From Sarcomyxa edulis (lineage: Eukaryota; Basidiomycota; Agaricomycetes; Agaricales; Mycenaceae), in NCBI GenBank assembly GCA_009761415.1, contig QUOL01000011.1, positions 186,001 through 250,000 on the forward strand: 64,000 bases of DNA, read 5' to 3'. This document shows positions 45,397 to 56,855 of the stretch, one piece after another (position 1 is the stretch's first letter; each line of letters begins with the position of its first letter). The notes beneath the pieces are model-generated. The model worked only from the letters and a program-made list of their open reading frames with translations. It made no database searches and was not told the origin of the DNA. The position numbers and the translations under genes are program-made.

Positions 45397-47464
45397 CGTA
45401 AAAGAAAAAACCTGTTTTTTTATAAGAAGTTGTTTTTAGCGTGAGGACATCAGTTTCAGGTCGAGGAGGTCGAGCCAAGAACTTAGAACACGATCTATAC
45501 CAGGTCACATACATCGGTCACCACCTTTATGTCACGCCTTGCTCAACATTCTCAACGATGCCGAGCACTCTTTTTGACGCTGCTCGACGTTGACCACTGT
45601 TTCCTCCGTTTCACTTTGCTCTACTTCTCTTCACTTGCATGCATCACATTCCATCTCCAACAGTGGACCAACACCACTGCCAACTCACTTTCCCACCTAT
45701 TCATTTCGCCTACCGTTTTAGATCTCTTCCAATCGCGTCCATCACCTCCATCGATGACCTTCTCCTTCCTATCCTCGACGTAAACCGGCCCTAGTCCTCT
45801 ATTCTGGACCTCGCCTGTGACCTGTCTATCCACGAGTATCTCCTAGGCGAACACTTACATCCGACAATCATACCTGCCATCCACCTTAACTTTGTCCTAT
45901 TACACGTCTTCATACCTTCCAACTCCGGATCTTGGACTCTAGCCACGTTCATCACCTTGATCTTCATTAGCTCCTTGATCCCGATCATGTAAGTTCCTCA
46001 TCTTTCCTTCAACTCGATTTCAACGAGCCCAGATTCTGCTCTGTCTCGCATGGTCGTCCTGGGTCACTCTATCGCTTCATCGCTACTTCTGTGTAGTTGA
46101 TTTCATTTGAACTGTTTGGCTTGACCCATGGTCGGGCGCGACCTGGGAGACAAATCAGGCAAAGGTCTTACCATCGTTTCATTCTCATTCTTCCGATTTC
46201 TCACATCACGACCGCCGTTTTTCTTTCTCTCCTCCCACCGAACCTTTTGCATCGAATTTCCCTTCTTCTTGATTCATTCTGTTGTCTTCCACATGACCGT
46301 TCGACTTCGCCGTAAACGATCCCAGACCATCTCATTAGGAATTCGATCTTGCATCCTCTTCTACTGTAGATGCATTAGTGGACGAGATGATGTGTCTCTA
46401 GCAGAAGGAGCACTTAACAGGGCAGGCAGATCGTTGGATCGTAGATGATCATATTTACGGGCTTTGTGTCACTTACGATTTTGCTATGGCCATTGTATCT
46501 TGTATCACCGTCTCATTCTCATTTATCATGGCCGAATGTTGCATGGATGGGTGGAGGCTGTATCTGAATTCTCTCGATTCATTTTCGACCCGCGACAAGC
46601 CATGATTCAGAGTCTGGTCAGGAAAACCTACTACTACTAGCCAAGTCAGAGGGTACTATGGAGCGAACTGCAGATTCCATCCATCCGTATCTTTTGATGT
46701 GGTGGATGCTCTCTGCATCCAGATCTCCTACATGACTCCTTCTTCAAATCTTCGATGCTACGGTGCAATGATCTTCATATAGGAGCTATCATTGTTTTGT
46801 CCTCCAGGGTTCACTCTTATCTACTTCATGCTTCATAAGCAGTTTAATATTCAAGGTGCAACAGTCCACACATTTTTCGTTCCATAATTGCGCTCATGTA
46901 TATGGTACATGTGTCGAACTCTCTCCCCAACGAAGAGCGACTCATTGAGATGAATTTGGCCGTTCGTGCATCCCTATCTCTATCGCCCTCTCCCTGTGGA
47001 CTCGGATAGTGTTAGGTTTATTCCGATCATACACGATTTTCATGTTACATGCTACTTTAATCGAGATCCAGATTTCTCCAACCCCCGTCACTGGAAACCA
47101 TGAAGAGCTTGTATGGTACTGACTAGCTAGTAAATATATCTGATTTACCCTACATGTTTGTGAGTGGGTGGCATTCCAGATGCACTGCCACTGGAGGAGT
47201 TTGGCATCGATCTCCAAAGTACACAGAAACGCCTGATCTATAAATTTGCCACGGTAACGCCAGCCTCTGAGTTGGTAACGAGGTACATACGGATTTGCGC
47301 TATAAAGTAACTCGAGATCGACAGTTCTTTTCACCTTTGTCGCTCTCGCAAGAATTTGAGGTGCTTTTACTTCCAGACCAACCGTTAACCGGAGTTTGCC
47401 GTCAAACACATCGACGCGTCTTCCACCCATCTCACCATCCACTGTCAGTGTGCCACCTCGCGAA
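45397..47464. other. 2-kb intergenic region between divergent low-complexity genes
   Basis: The longest gap in the window. It is pyrimidine-rich on the plus strand from about 45530 to 46300. A frame from an ATG at 45639 stays open to a TAG at 45792-45794 and then stays open again to 45990, where a consensus GTAAGT donor occurs (45988-45993). Because CT-rich sequence naturally gives open frames of Leu, Ser, Pro, Ile and His, I read it as probable long spliced 5' leader of the gene at 47465, or a decayed gene, rather than a supported CDS. The remainder holds no feature I can defend. Confidence 0.45.
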
Positions 47465-48964
47465 ATGGAAAACAATACCTCCTCCTCATCCCACTTTCTC
47501 TCCCCACGCAAGCAAGTCCCTAACCGTCGATCCAACTCATCTCTACGAGGCGCATCCAATCTAGCCCATGTCATGGACGACGACGCTGCCAACGGCAGAC
47601 ATTCACTAGCCCACGAACTAGCAGTAGCTCTCATGCCCGAACCAAGTGCAGGATCTAAACTACTAGCAGAGGAATTCGGCATAGAATACGATGAGGGCGC
47701 AGAAGGGATCGATGAACTAGATACTACGACCGCAAATACAATTTCGACCACGACAACTACTACTACTGACATCGATACTATTCCCATCCCTACGAACGAT
47801 TTTCAGAGTAACGGTGGTAGTGGCATGTCTCCAGGTGGATTGAGCATTAACATCAACTCCTCTTCCTCATCATCACACTCGCCTTACCACGCCGACGTCG
47901 AACCACTCTTAGATGACGCTTACGCTGCCGCCAGGCCTTCACCCGAAGAATACGATCCCGTCTTCGCCAGTCCCCCTCTATCACATAATAGACAGACGAA
48001 AAAGGAGAGGCCCGAGAAGGATGCTATGGAGGTGCTTTCGCGGGACTTGGAATCTACTGATAAATTTCTGGGGCATCTTCGACGGCTGGACGCCGATTCT
48101 TCCTCCAGCACGACATCAATAGCATCAGCACAGTCGCCTCCATTGGAAAGGATCGCGTCAGATATCATACGACGACTGAATGAGACGGCGCGAGACAGGG
48201 AAGGGCAGGTACGAGAGTTGTTGGAATGTGAACGTGAGTTTAGGAAAATTGCAGGAGAACTCGGAGGTGGCGATGTCCTGGGTCAATTGGACGAATTGGA
48301 TCATGTAACGGTGGACGACAACAGTCTCTCAGAAGCACAAACGAACGCTGCTAAACAACTAGATGCTGTCATCGAAGAAGACCCGTCGTCGTCTTCTATT
48401 ACTCAACTGGCGAATAGTAGCCTCGTTAATGACTGGGAGTTAGATCCAGATCAGCAACGTCTAGGCGACGACGAGGATGACGGGTTCGATTCAGATGCCC
48501 CAATGTCCCCTCTGAAACTCTCCTTCCCTCCACCGCCACCCATCAATGGACCACCCACCCCCGCGAAAACCATACCTCAACTAGCAGACCTCCGGTCCTT
48601 CACGACATCCCTTGTCGCGTCTCTGACTACCATCTCGGAACAAGCACAGGTGAATGGGGCGGCTACGACAGAGGCGGGTCGGAAGATACGCGCATTGAAG
48701 AACAAATTGGGAGGGTGGAGGACGGATTGGGATAGTGCAGAACGGAGTCGGGTGAGGATCGAGAAGTGGGAAGCAGGCATTGTGGAGGTGGAGGGTGAGG
48801 CGGAAAGTGTCTCTGCTCCTCTTTCTCCTGATGTTGTCCCACTCTCACCGATCCGGACGACGAGAGTAGATGGACGGACGATTGTCTCGGAGCATTTACG
48901 GGCATTCGAGCTCGCGCTGGCGGATGCTGCTATCAAGACACAAGCTATCATGGCTGCTTCGTAG
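47465..48964 (+). CDS. Hypothetical coiled-coil-containing basidiomycete protein
   Basis: Single-exon gene of 499 residues; not matched to a family I know. The start is the ATG at 47465 (MENNTSSSSHFLSP), as no upstream in-frame ATG exists in the open frame. Features: Ser-rich N-terminus; a conserved-looking block HSLAHELAVALMPEP and LLAEEFGIEYDEGAEGID (residues about 39-80); a Thr run; and a helical, charged region with heptad-like spacing (about 48020-48290, RLNETARDREGQVRELLECE). An acidic stretch with DEDDGFDSD and a Pro run follow, then a C-terminal helical segment (ADLRSFTTSLVASLTTISEQA) ending in an Ala-rich tail. It may be a structural or microtubule/septum-associated protein, but nothing here proves it. 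Confidence 0.75.
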   Translation: MENNTSSSSHFLSPRKQVPNRRSNSSLRGASNLAHVMDDDAANGRHSLAHELAVALMPEPSAGSKLLAEEFGIEYDEGAEGIDELDTTTANTISTTTTTTTDIDTIPIPTNDFQSNGGSGMSPGGLSININSSSSSSHSPYHADVEPLLDDAYAAARPSPEEYDPVFASPPLSHNRQTKKERPEKDAMEVLSRDLESTDKFLGHLRRLDADSSSSTTSIASAQSPPLERIASDIIRRLNETARDREGQVRELLECEREFRKIAGELGGGDVLGQLDELDHVTVDDNSLSEAQTNAAKQLDAVIEEDPSSSSITQLANSSLVNDWELDPDQQRLGDDEDDGFDSDAPMSPLKLSFPPPPPINGPPTPAKTIPQLADLRSFTTSLVASLTTISEQAQVNGAATTEAGRKIRALKNKLGGWRTDWDSAERSRVRIEKWEAGIVEVEGEAESVSAPLSPDVVPLSPIRTTRVDGRTIVSEHLRAFELALADAAIKTQAIMAAS

Positions 48965-49286
48965 AGATCAACCAGACCTAGACTGCCCAAAAACTCTTTT
49001 CTTTTCCTTTTTCCTTCTTGTTCATACATGCATGCACTACGCGCTATCCTTGATCTATAAACTTATATATAGCTTACATCTTCATTGCTTCCCAATTTCT
49101 GGCCCCCCTTTCTGTAGTCTACACACATTATTTCTTTTCACTATATTAGATGGAGATCCTGCTATACCCTCCCATCCACACCACACCACACCACACCACA
49201 CGTCACACACTTCGCTTTTTTATCCATTGTATTTGAACCTGGACATCAAATCAACAAAAAATGCAACTTTCTGGGTCATCTGAGGC
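48965..49286. other. Convergent 3' region of 47465 gene and MMS19
   Basis: Contains the 3' UTR of the plus-strand gene and the short MMS19 3' UTR. It includes a tandem (CCACA)5 microsatellite at 49176-49200. No gene visible. Confidence 0.6.
49176..49200 (+). repeat. (CCACA)5 microsatellite
   Basis: Five exact tandem copies of CCACA, flanked by further CACAC sequence. It lies in the shared 3' region between convergent genes. Confidence 0.9.
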
Positions 49287-52200
49287 TTACCAGTTTGTCC
49301 TTCGAGGAGAGATATGTCCGTATTTTATTTAGAATGAAAGGACGAAGAATGAAAAGGACAGAGTACTCACCGTGCTTCAACAGCCACTTTCCGGACAGAT
49401 CGTTTCGGATCGTCAAGTACTTTCGCGAGCTCGCGGATGACGGTCGATTTGTACGGGTGTAGGACATCGTATCGTATGATGTCTGGAAGTGTACCTAGAT
49501 ATCGCAGTGCAGCGATACGCACCCGCTAGAAAGCGAGAGGTTATCAGAATCGAAGGGGAAGAAGGGGTTTAAAACGGTCGATTCACCATAGTCGGCATTT
49601 CATTAATCATGCTATTCTTGAGCATAGTCGAAACTAGAGTCGAAGCATATTCTGATACGATACTTTTCTCGGGGGAATCGCCTTCGGCGGCGGCGAGGAG
49701 GGTATCGATGACGTTGGCTCGAATTTCTGCGTCTGGTAATTCGAGACCTCGGAGGAGTAGAGGCATCAGCTGGAGAGAATGGAAGTTCGGATTAGTAACG
49801 TTGGCCATTGGAAGCCTAGAAGACTATACGCACTACAGGCATTTCGTGTGCATAGGTCGTCTTAGGTATTGACTTGATTAGAGAGGTGAGGGCGACGAGA
49901 TAGGCGGTTTGTTGATTGGGCTCTGAGAGGTAATTGAGAAGTGTGTGCAATGATATCAGTAACCAGTATGGACAAGATACTGACTAGTAGTGTCTTTCGC
50001 GCCTTCGACTATCCGAGGAAGGACGCCATTGAAGAATTTCTGAGCGTAGAGGATCTGTACACAACGACGTCAGTACGAGAAACAATGAGAGTACGCGCTT
50101 GAAATTGACCTTGATCACAGCATGATTGCGTTTCGTAAATATCTTGTCGTTCCCACTGATATCTCCAATAGCTCTTGCCGCGTCCCAGTTGATGCTCTCG
50201 TCATCAAATACCTCGAAGATACGATCGGTAAATCGCATCGCTTGTGGGTGATTTCGAACTAGAAGAGCTTTGCTCAACTTGTGCACACAAGTAATGAATC
50301 AGTAGGACTCTAGAGATGATAATGTGTTGTAAGCTCACCCAAATCCACGACCTTATAGCATTTCTGCGTCGTTCTAGAGGTACACTGGTATCCGCGATTT
50401 CTTGAGCCCAGTAGGTAGATAGTTTGTCTGATAAAAATGGGGTCACATCTGCAGAAAACGGCTGTCAGAGGTCAGCAATGCCAATTATTCGATAGAGACT
50501 CGCCATCTACGCGTTTATTTATTATGGAGGCGACGACATGCCACGCAGCGTCCCTTTGAATGGTCGTTTCCGTTTCATTTAGACTCCACGTCAAAATCTG
50601 GTTCAGAAATGCATTGATGTCAGGAACGGGGATTTGTATCTGAAAAATGCTGTTAGCGCTGGAGCAGAGGCGGAGGTCGGGTAACACTACCTCTTTATGC
50701 AGCGTGATAATTGCAGCAGAAAAGAGGGGAACAAGATTTTTCTGGAAAGCTGTGGCTGCGTTCTGTAGAGCCACTGATCAGCAAAGTATACGGCGTCGAC
50801 AGATATACAGATAGGCACATTGAAAGGCAAGAAATTGACATCTGCGGGTAATTTTTGTAGGCCTTCAGCAATGGCTTTGACGTTTCCAGTCAGATATGCG
50901 GAAGACAAAGATTCGGCCATTTTTTCTTGTCTCCTTTTTTGTCCGGTCAGAACCTGTCGCAAATATAGAGAATATAGACTTACTGGACGGATAATGTCTG
51001 CGCCACAATGGTGATAATCTGGGCAGCAACAGCGATTAGACGTGTATTTGTTGCAACCATGTCCGCGGCGTTGGGGGCAAGAGCAGAATATATGAACAAG
51101 TTATATATCCGAGGCACCAACTGGTTGATATATTTTGGTACGTCAACATGACCTTTGTCGACTTTCGTGGTCAAGGTTTTGGCAATAGTCGTCAGGATGG
51201 AATGGGAATATGCAGCAGTAGGCTCGGTATCAGTTGGCAAGAGTGATGAAATCGACACTGCAGGTGCGCATAAGAGGTCCAACTTGGTTGTCAAACGGAT
51301 GACGAGTATCTCAAATAATTCCGCTGGTAAACACAGCTCGCTGAGGGCAGAAAGCACACGCCAGTATTTTGCACGCTCTGTGGCAGCCTCCCGTGGAGGC
51401 GCTTGGTCAGGTAGGGAGCTGAAGAGCAGAGGAAGCGTTTGTTCTTCCACGTGTCGAGGAGAGATTGTGGATATTGTTGACAGTAGATTCAAGGTGACAT
51501 CGCTGGGACTTATCGTTAAATAAAGCAATATACAGATGTGAAGAGAGCTTACAAACCTGACGTCGTTGCTTTCGTCTGGATCGCCTTGCAAAATCTCGTT
51601 GACATTATGTACGATGAACCCTAGCTCCTCATCTGTGAGCAACGTAGGAGTGGTGACCATACCTTTCAGGCCATCGAGTGCAGCACGACGCGATGCAGAT
51701 GTCTTGAGACCGACGGTGAAAACGCCCAGCACCTCGTCCTTGTATGGCATGAGTGGCGTTTCTGACTTGTCGTTCAGACCTCCTGTATCATTGGAGATCG
51801 AATCTCTAGCAGCAATGACGAGCTCAGACAAGAGAAGAAGGACTGGGGGACGGTTGAGAGTTTCATCTGGATTTAAAAATATTTTGACCAGGTGCGGAAC
51901 CGCCTGGGACATCGTGTAACGAGATACGGAAGCTGCCGCGGAGAAGAATCATTTCAGTAAGATGAGTGAGGAAGAAGAAGAGATGAGACTCACGTGTTGT
52001 AGACACAAACGCACATAGCACCTTGATTGCAGGTTTGGCTTGACTTTTCTCGGGTTCCCGTAATATATTGATGCATTCCTCGCACGCGTCCCGAGCAAAA
52101 CCTTCGACATCTTGGGTCTCTGAGCCGTGGCCACTATCTAATTCGCCATGGATTGTTTTCACGAGAACCTGCGTTGTCTTGAGAGCTTCATCTTCAGTTA

Positions 52201-53546
52201 GCGGATCTGTGGGTTGAAATATCTAGATGACGAATCCACGTCAGTCACGACGCCGGGAAATTATGATAAAATTACAGACCTCGAGTTTTAAAGAATTCCA
52301 GAGTTGGCGTGCGCATCCTCGAGCCAGAGCGGAACCATATACAGGAAGGCAGGATGCCATAGCTTGAAGGGTATCTCTCTAACGACACTGTTATTTTGGC
52401 AGATAAATTCCCGGTAAACCAGACGTACCTTCGTCGTAGGTGATCCTGCGGTCAGTTTTTCTAGAAATATAGGGACAGCCAACGGTCCAAACGCTGGTGT
52501 GGCATTGAGGCAACTTCTCAGAGCTAGGCGAAGGTCATCAGTAGTGATTCCATATGGATCGTTAGGTGGAGGTCGGAATGTAATGGGGAAATAACAAAAT
52601 GTGATATTGAATAGCGACTACGAGCATTGGTTCTATCATTAGATGCATTTTCGAAAAAGGAACGAAAGCCACTCACTTCGACGTGATCAGAAATCTTGAA
52701 TTCAATTAAAATCACGCGTGCAATTGCGAAGGCGATGAGTAAATTTCTTGGATCTTTCTCTCCTTCTGCTAGAGCAATATAACCAGATAGGAATTCATCG
52801 CCCATGTTTTTCAGCGCTACAGGAGATTTGAGAACATATAAACGACAAAGATGAATCAACAACAGACCATCCCTATGGCGAGCCATCAATGTATCGATTA
52901 TGGAGAAGACAAAAAACCGAGTTGACTGAACGAGAGCTTTCATTTTGACGTGGGAGAACAGTCTAAGATATATGACATTAAATTACAAGGTGATCCCAGA
53001 CAAAAACAAGACCTTACGCTTGGACAATCACAACAGCATCACTGGAAATACAGTTTGGTAGGGTAGTCAATGATGATAGGCCTTTCAGAGCCGGAGTAAT
53101 TGTCTCTGTGTCATCTAGCTTTCCGCAATAGAACGCGACCAGAACACGAGCTTCATAGTAGATGTTAGCCTCATTGGACTGAGATCTGGGGAAAGTTCAT
53201 CTTGCCAGATTGACGATTGAGTTTTTCGGGGGGACATCTCCCTAGAACAGATGACAAAAGGTCGACTCCTATGATATAATCATGAACCTAAAGAGCGTAC
53301 AAATCTGATCATTGGATTGGCTTACCCTTAGTTCGTAAGTCGTCTTCTTCAGAAGTAAGATATTCTCCGAGGGCTTTCACTACATTGAGGAGAGTGGTCT
53401 GTCCATTTGAGATTTCTGCGATAGTGAGGTTCACAAAGGCTGGGTGGATCGTGGTGAATCCGAAGCATGCCTGTGACAATTTCCTCGATTTCTTCATCCC
53501 TGCCTGACGCAACCCAGGTCCGTACAAGACGTTCTGTTGAATCCAT
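49287..53546 (-). CDS. MMS19: MMS19, cytosolic iron-sulfur cluster targeting HEAT-repeat protein
   Basis: Adaptor of the CIA targeting complex that delivers Fe-S clusters to DNA repair and replication enzymes such as XPD and polymerases. The product is about 1,050 residues, all alpha-helical HEAT-type repeats. It starts MDSTERLVRTWVASG at 53546 and carries the MMS19 N-terminal hallmark LGEYLTSEEDDLRTKG near 53370. A long central repeat region follows (KALVQSTRFFVFSIIDTLMA near 52910; FARDACEECINILREPEK near 52080). It ends with the conserved SVRKVAVEARTNW before the stop at 49287-49289. The last exon contributes only the final residues via an intron at about 49300-49371. About twenty introns; the region 53060-53400 is densely split and individual joins there are uncertain. 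Confidence 0.92.
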
Positions 53547-53735
53547 GATACACAAGACAGCCCGAGTACCTAGAGCCGTTGTTCGAGCAGATGAAAGAGG
53601 AGAGAAAGAGAGAGAGCTTACGTCATATTTTGGCACTTTGTCTCTCACCGCGATCTGACCTGTGGATAACCGTGGATCGCGTCGGACCCAGCACTATTTT
53701 GAAGGGGTCAAGATAGAGAGCATCAGAGACGCTGC
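53547..53735. promoter_or_regulatory. Divergent promoter between MMS19 and NDUFAF7
   Basis: 189 bases separate the two start codons, so both transcripts must initiate here. It contains TTACGTCA (about 53620-53627; ATF/CREB-type core) and a direct repeat GTGGAT at 53662-53667 and 53672-53677, 10 bases (one helical turn) apart. Both genes serve mitochondrial/Fe-S biology. Confidence 0.5.
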
Positions 53736-55426
53736 ATGCTTTCGTTGGGCATCTCTGCCTCTCGTTGTCTTTGGCGGCGGAGACCACTCGGTAGCACATT
53801 TTCCTTCTCTTCGACTGCAACGATATGTGCTCGACGTCTAGCACCCTCGGAACCGTCCTATAGGTACAATTATAACGAGCTACCGACCGATGAGGCTCCA
53901 AACCCTGAGCACCTTAAATTCAAGCTTGTCGACGCCAATGCTCTCGAGGTCAACAAGGAACCTCCTCGCAAAGTCAGGATGCTCATGCGAGATTACATCG
54001 AGGACGCGTTGTACAATCCCAATTATGGATATTTTCCTAAGCAGGCCACCATATTCAATCTTCAGACGGAATCCTTTGACTTTCCATCCATGAAGAATTC
54101 GGTGGAATTTCAGGAAACAGTTGCGGAGAAGTACACTCGATACGGATTGAACGACCAGCTGTGGCATACCCCGACGGAGCTGTTCAAGGTATTCATCTTT
54201 TGACTTTCTTTCGTGCCTGCATTGATGAATAATGCAGCCTTGGTATGGTCAAGCCGTGGCTCAGTGTCTCGTCTCCGAGTATATGCCCAAGTATTTCCCG
54301 TACGAAGACTTTATTATCTACGAAATTGGGGCCGGGAATGGCACGTTGGCAATGAATATCCTGGACTACCTACAGGAAGCATATCCTGCTGTCTACGATC
54401 GCACCCGCTATGTCATCATTGAGATCAGCGCCAAAATGGCAGAATCACAGAGGCAGAGACTCACGGCGGCCCATCCATGCGTGCAGGTCGTCAACGAGAG
54501 CATATTTCGTTGGAAAGTCCGAGAACCTGCGCCTTGCTTCTTCTTGGCCATGGAAGTCGTCGTAAGTCGCCTCCGTTAGTGCCCATTCTCTGAAGTTTTG
54601 ACGTTGGATGTTGTAGGATAACTTCGGCCATGACCAAGTGCGGTATGACCTTCGCACATTGAAGCCATATCAGGCCTATGTCACCATCGATGAGAAAGGC
54701 GACTTCGATACATACTACACTGCGGTTACCGATCCTCTCATCCAGTCTTTTGTGGATATGCGCAAACAGCTTTCACACCCTCTCCCTATTTCCAAGCTCC
54801 TCCAGAAGTCAAAGATTCTTCGAAAGGCCTATACCAGTCTTCCATTTTCACCCAATCTTTCAAAACCAGAATATATCCCTACGCGACTTTTGAGTCTTCT
54901 CCAAAAACTACGAGAACATTTCCCTCGGCATCGTCTGCTGCTTTCGGACTTCGCCTCTCTTACAGATACTATCCCCGGCACCAACGCTCCCGTAGTACAA
55001 ACACGATACCATGGATTTACTATTCCCACATCGACCATCTACGTACGTCATGGAGCCTTTGACATATTTTTCCCTACCGATTTTGAACACCTCCGAGACA
55101 TGTATGAGTTCATGCTGGCACAGCCTTCTTACTTCCGCTCCTCCCAGTCGGGCCTCCCTCTCCCATCCCGATCCACCCCACTGACGTCCAATGCCTTGTC
55201 GCTTTCTCTGGGTGCCAACTTTTTCTCGTCTCGCCATTCCAGTACACGGAGAACACCCCTAGATGGCGTGACCTCAGCTACAGGTCTTCCAGTGGGTGAA
55301 CGTAAATCGAGCGTATTCAAACATAGGGAGTTCTTGGAGACATATGCAGATACCACCAAGACGCGGCTACGGAACGGGGAAAATCCCATGCTCGAATTTT
55401 ACGAGAACGCGAAAGTCCTGTTCTGA
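53736..55426 (+). CDS. NDUFAF7: Mitochondrial complex I assembly methyltransferase NDUFAF7
   Basis: DUF185/MidA-family SAM-dependent protein arginine methyltransferase; the human protein dimethylates an arginine of NDUFS2 during complex I assembly. A Ser/Arg-rich presequence (MLSLGISASRCLWRRRPL) indicates import to the mitochondrial matrix. Family landmarks: MRDYIEDALYNPNYGYF (about 53978-54033), a WYGQAVAQ block after the first intron, and the SAM-binding motif YEIGAGNGTLAMNIL (about 54319-54363). YVIIEISAKMAESQ, MEVVDNFGHDQVRYD and RLLLSDFASLTDTIPG follow. Only two introns (about 54190-54236 and 54561-54616), few for this region. It has an internal Ser-rich loop near 55140-55290. The product is about 530 residues, slightly longer than usual. 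Confidence 0.93.
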
Positions 55427-55478
55427 GGTTCCCAAGGCCGTCGAAGGAAGCCAGTTTTATCGAGGTCGTGGTTTATTG

Positions 55479-56568
55479 CTATGTACGCAATATGTAGAAA
55501 TAATAGTGGAAAGCCTCCCCAAGCTCTTTTACCTCCAAGGTAGTATCCGGACGCGTCAGAAAGCGTTTCCGAAAGTGGGGCTGGCCGAAGGTTAGATACA
55601 AGAACATTCCCGTTCTCTTTCGAAGCACTCTGGAGAGATTTTCCGCTGAGCCTTTCATAGTGGGAAAGGACATATTATGATTCGCACCTCATCACTTCGT
55701 CCACCTCGGCGGTACAGTCTGCGACCACCTGTTCAGGAGGATCCTACAAGAGGATCATTGATAACGAGAGGCGAAATAAGGACAAAACGCTTACCCAGAC
55801 GTCACCTTTGGATGTCATCATGGCATCCATGGTACCTGCTCGTATTCAGCTTCGTTTCGCAGGAAATGACATAAACTATTTGTACTGACCTTTGTCGATA
55901 GCGACGTCAAATGATTGATCCTCGAAGGAGAGTTTTCGGACGTCCATCTCATGCCCTGTGGAGTTCCACATCAATCTCTGTGATCACAATACACATCGAG
56001 AAGGTTGTTTACATTCCATCTCTGGTCGAGCATCTTGATGGCGTTCTCGCATTTGTTGGATTACGATAGAAGAATACTGACAGTGTATATGTATAGATTG
56101 TCAGTACTCGAAAATCGAGAGTAACAGCTTCGGCACTCACATCTGTGTTGATTATGTTCTTGTAGCCATCCTCCCACATCTATCAGGAGAGGGGATCGTC
56201 AACTCGACTGTACCGAAGGCAGTAAGGACGTTCAACGCCACCTCCTCGGATAACTTCGAATTTCCGCATCCAAGCATCAAAATGCGAGCAGATTTGTTAG
56301 GGATCAGTTCCCGGATTATATGCGCTACTTCATGATATGATTTGAACCAATCGAAAGATACATCCTTTGATTCCCTGGATATATGTATGTCGGTATCAAT
56401 GATCTGCAGTGTTTTGACGATTTCGATCACCATTCTCACTGGCTATATCTCTGGTCCCTGGTGAAGCAGAGTCAGAACAAATTGCGATAATATCGATTAG
56501 ACATACCAGTATTCCTTTGTGCCATATTGCTCATTTTTCTGTGGCAAGACACTTGCTGCCTGCATCAT
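55479..56568 (-). CDS. SAM-dependent methyltransferase, EEF1AKMT4/METTL13-like
   Basis: Small class I methyltransferase of about 210-220 residues resembling the enzymes that methylate lysines of elongation factor 1A. Start MMQAASVLPQKNEQYG at 56568. Two early introns assemble KEYWDQRYSQ and then VSFDWFKSY, which is the diagnostic N-terminal pattern of the family. The SAM motif I is ILMLGCGNSKLSEE (about 56230-56275). It continues EMDVRKLSFEDQSFDVAIDKGTMDAMM (about 55960-55820, split by introns). The C-terminal FLYLTFGQPHFRKRFL (about 55600-55550) is equally typical. About seven introns in a 1.1-kb gene. Its stop is 52 bases from the convergent NDUFAF7 stop. Confidence 0.88.
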
Positions 56569-56855
56569 GGTCGAACAACTTTAAGAAAGTGATCGACTTC
56601 GGATGCCACCGCGGCTACTTATCCTCCTTACCTCCCTCCATCTCAGAATCAAGTTCGTTCAAGTCAGGTTGACGTGACTGAGATAGGTATATAGTCTTTG
56701 AGAAACGGGGCATAGCCAGGACACTCATTCTTCCTTCTAGGCTTCGAGTCTCTTGGAAGAAATTTACGGGTCGTAATTTTGGATACGTCCATTCGTCAGT
56801 AGAGTCACCTACTCTGGAATCTTATTCCTCATATACTTCTCTCTCAGAGTGACCG

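Noticed and set aside
46128..46448. 106-codon plus-strand frame
   Set aside because: Phe/Ser/Arg-rich translation of pyrimidine-rich intergenic DNA; no conserved pattern.
46942..47787. 281-codon open frame on the minus strand
   Set aside because: Overlaps antisense to the 47465 gene and consists of Val/Ser runs mirrored from its Thr/Ser repeats; no family resemblance.
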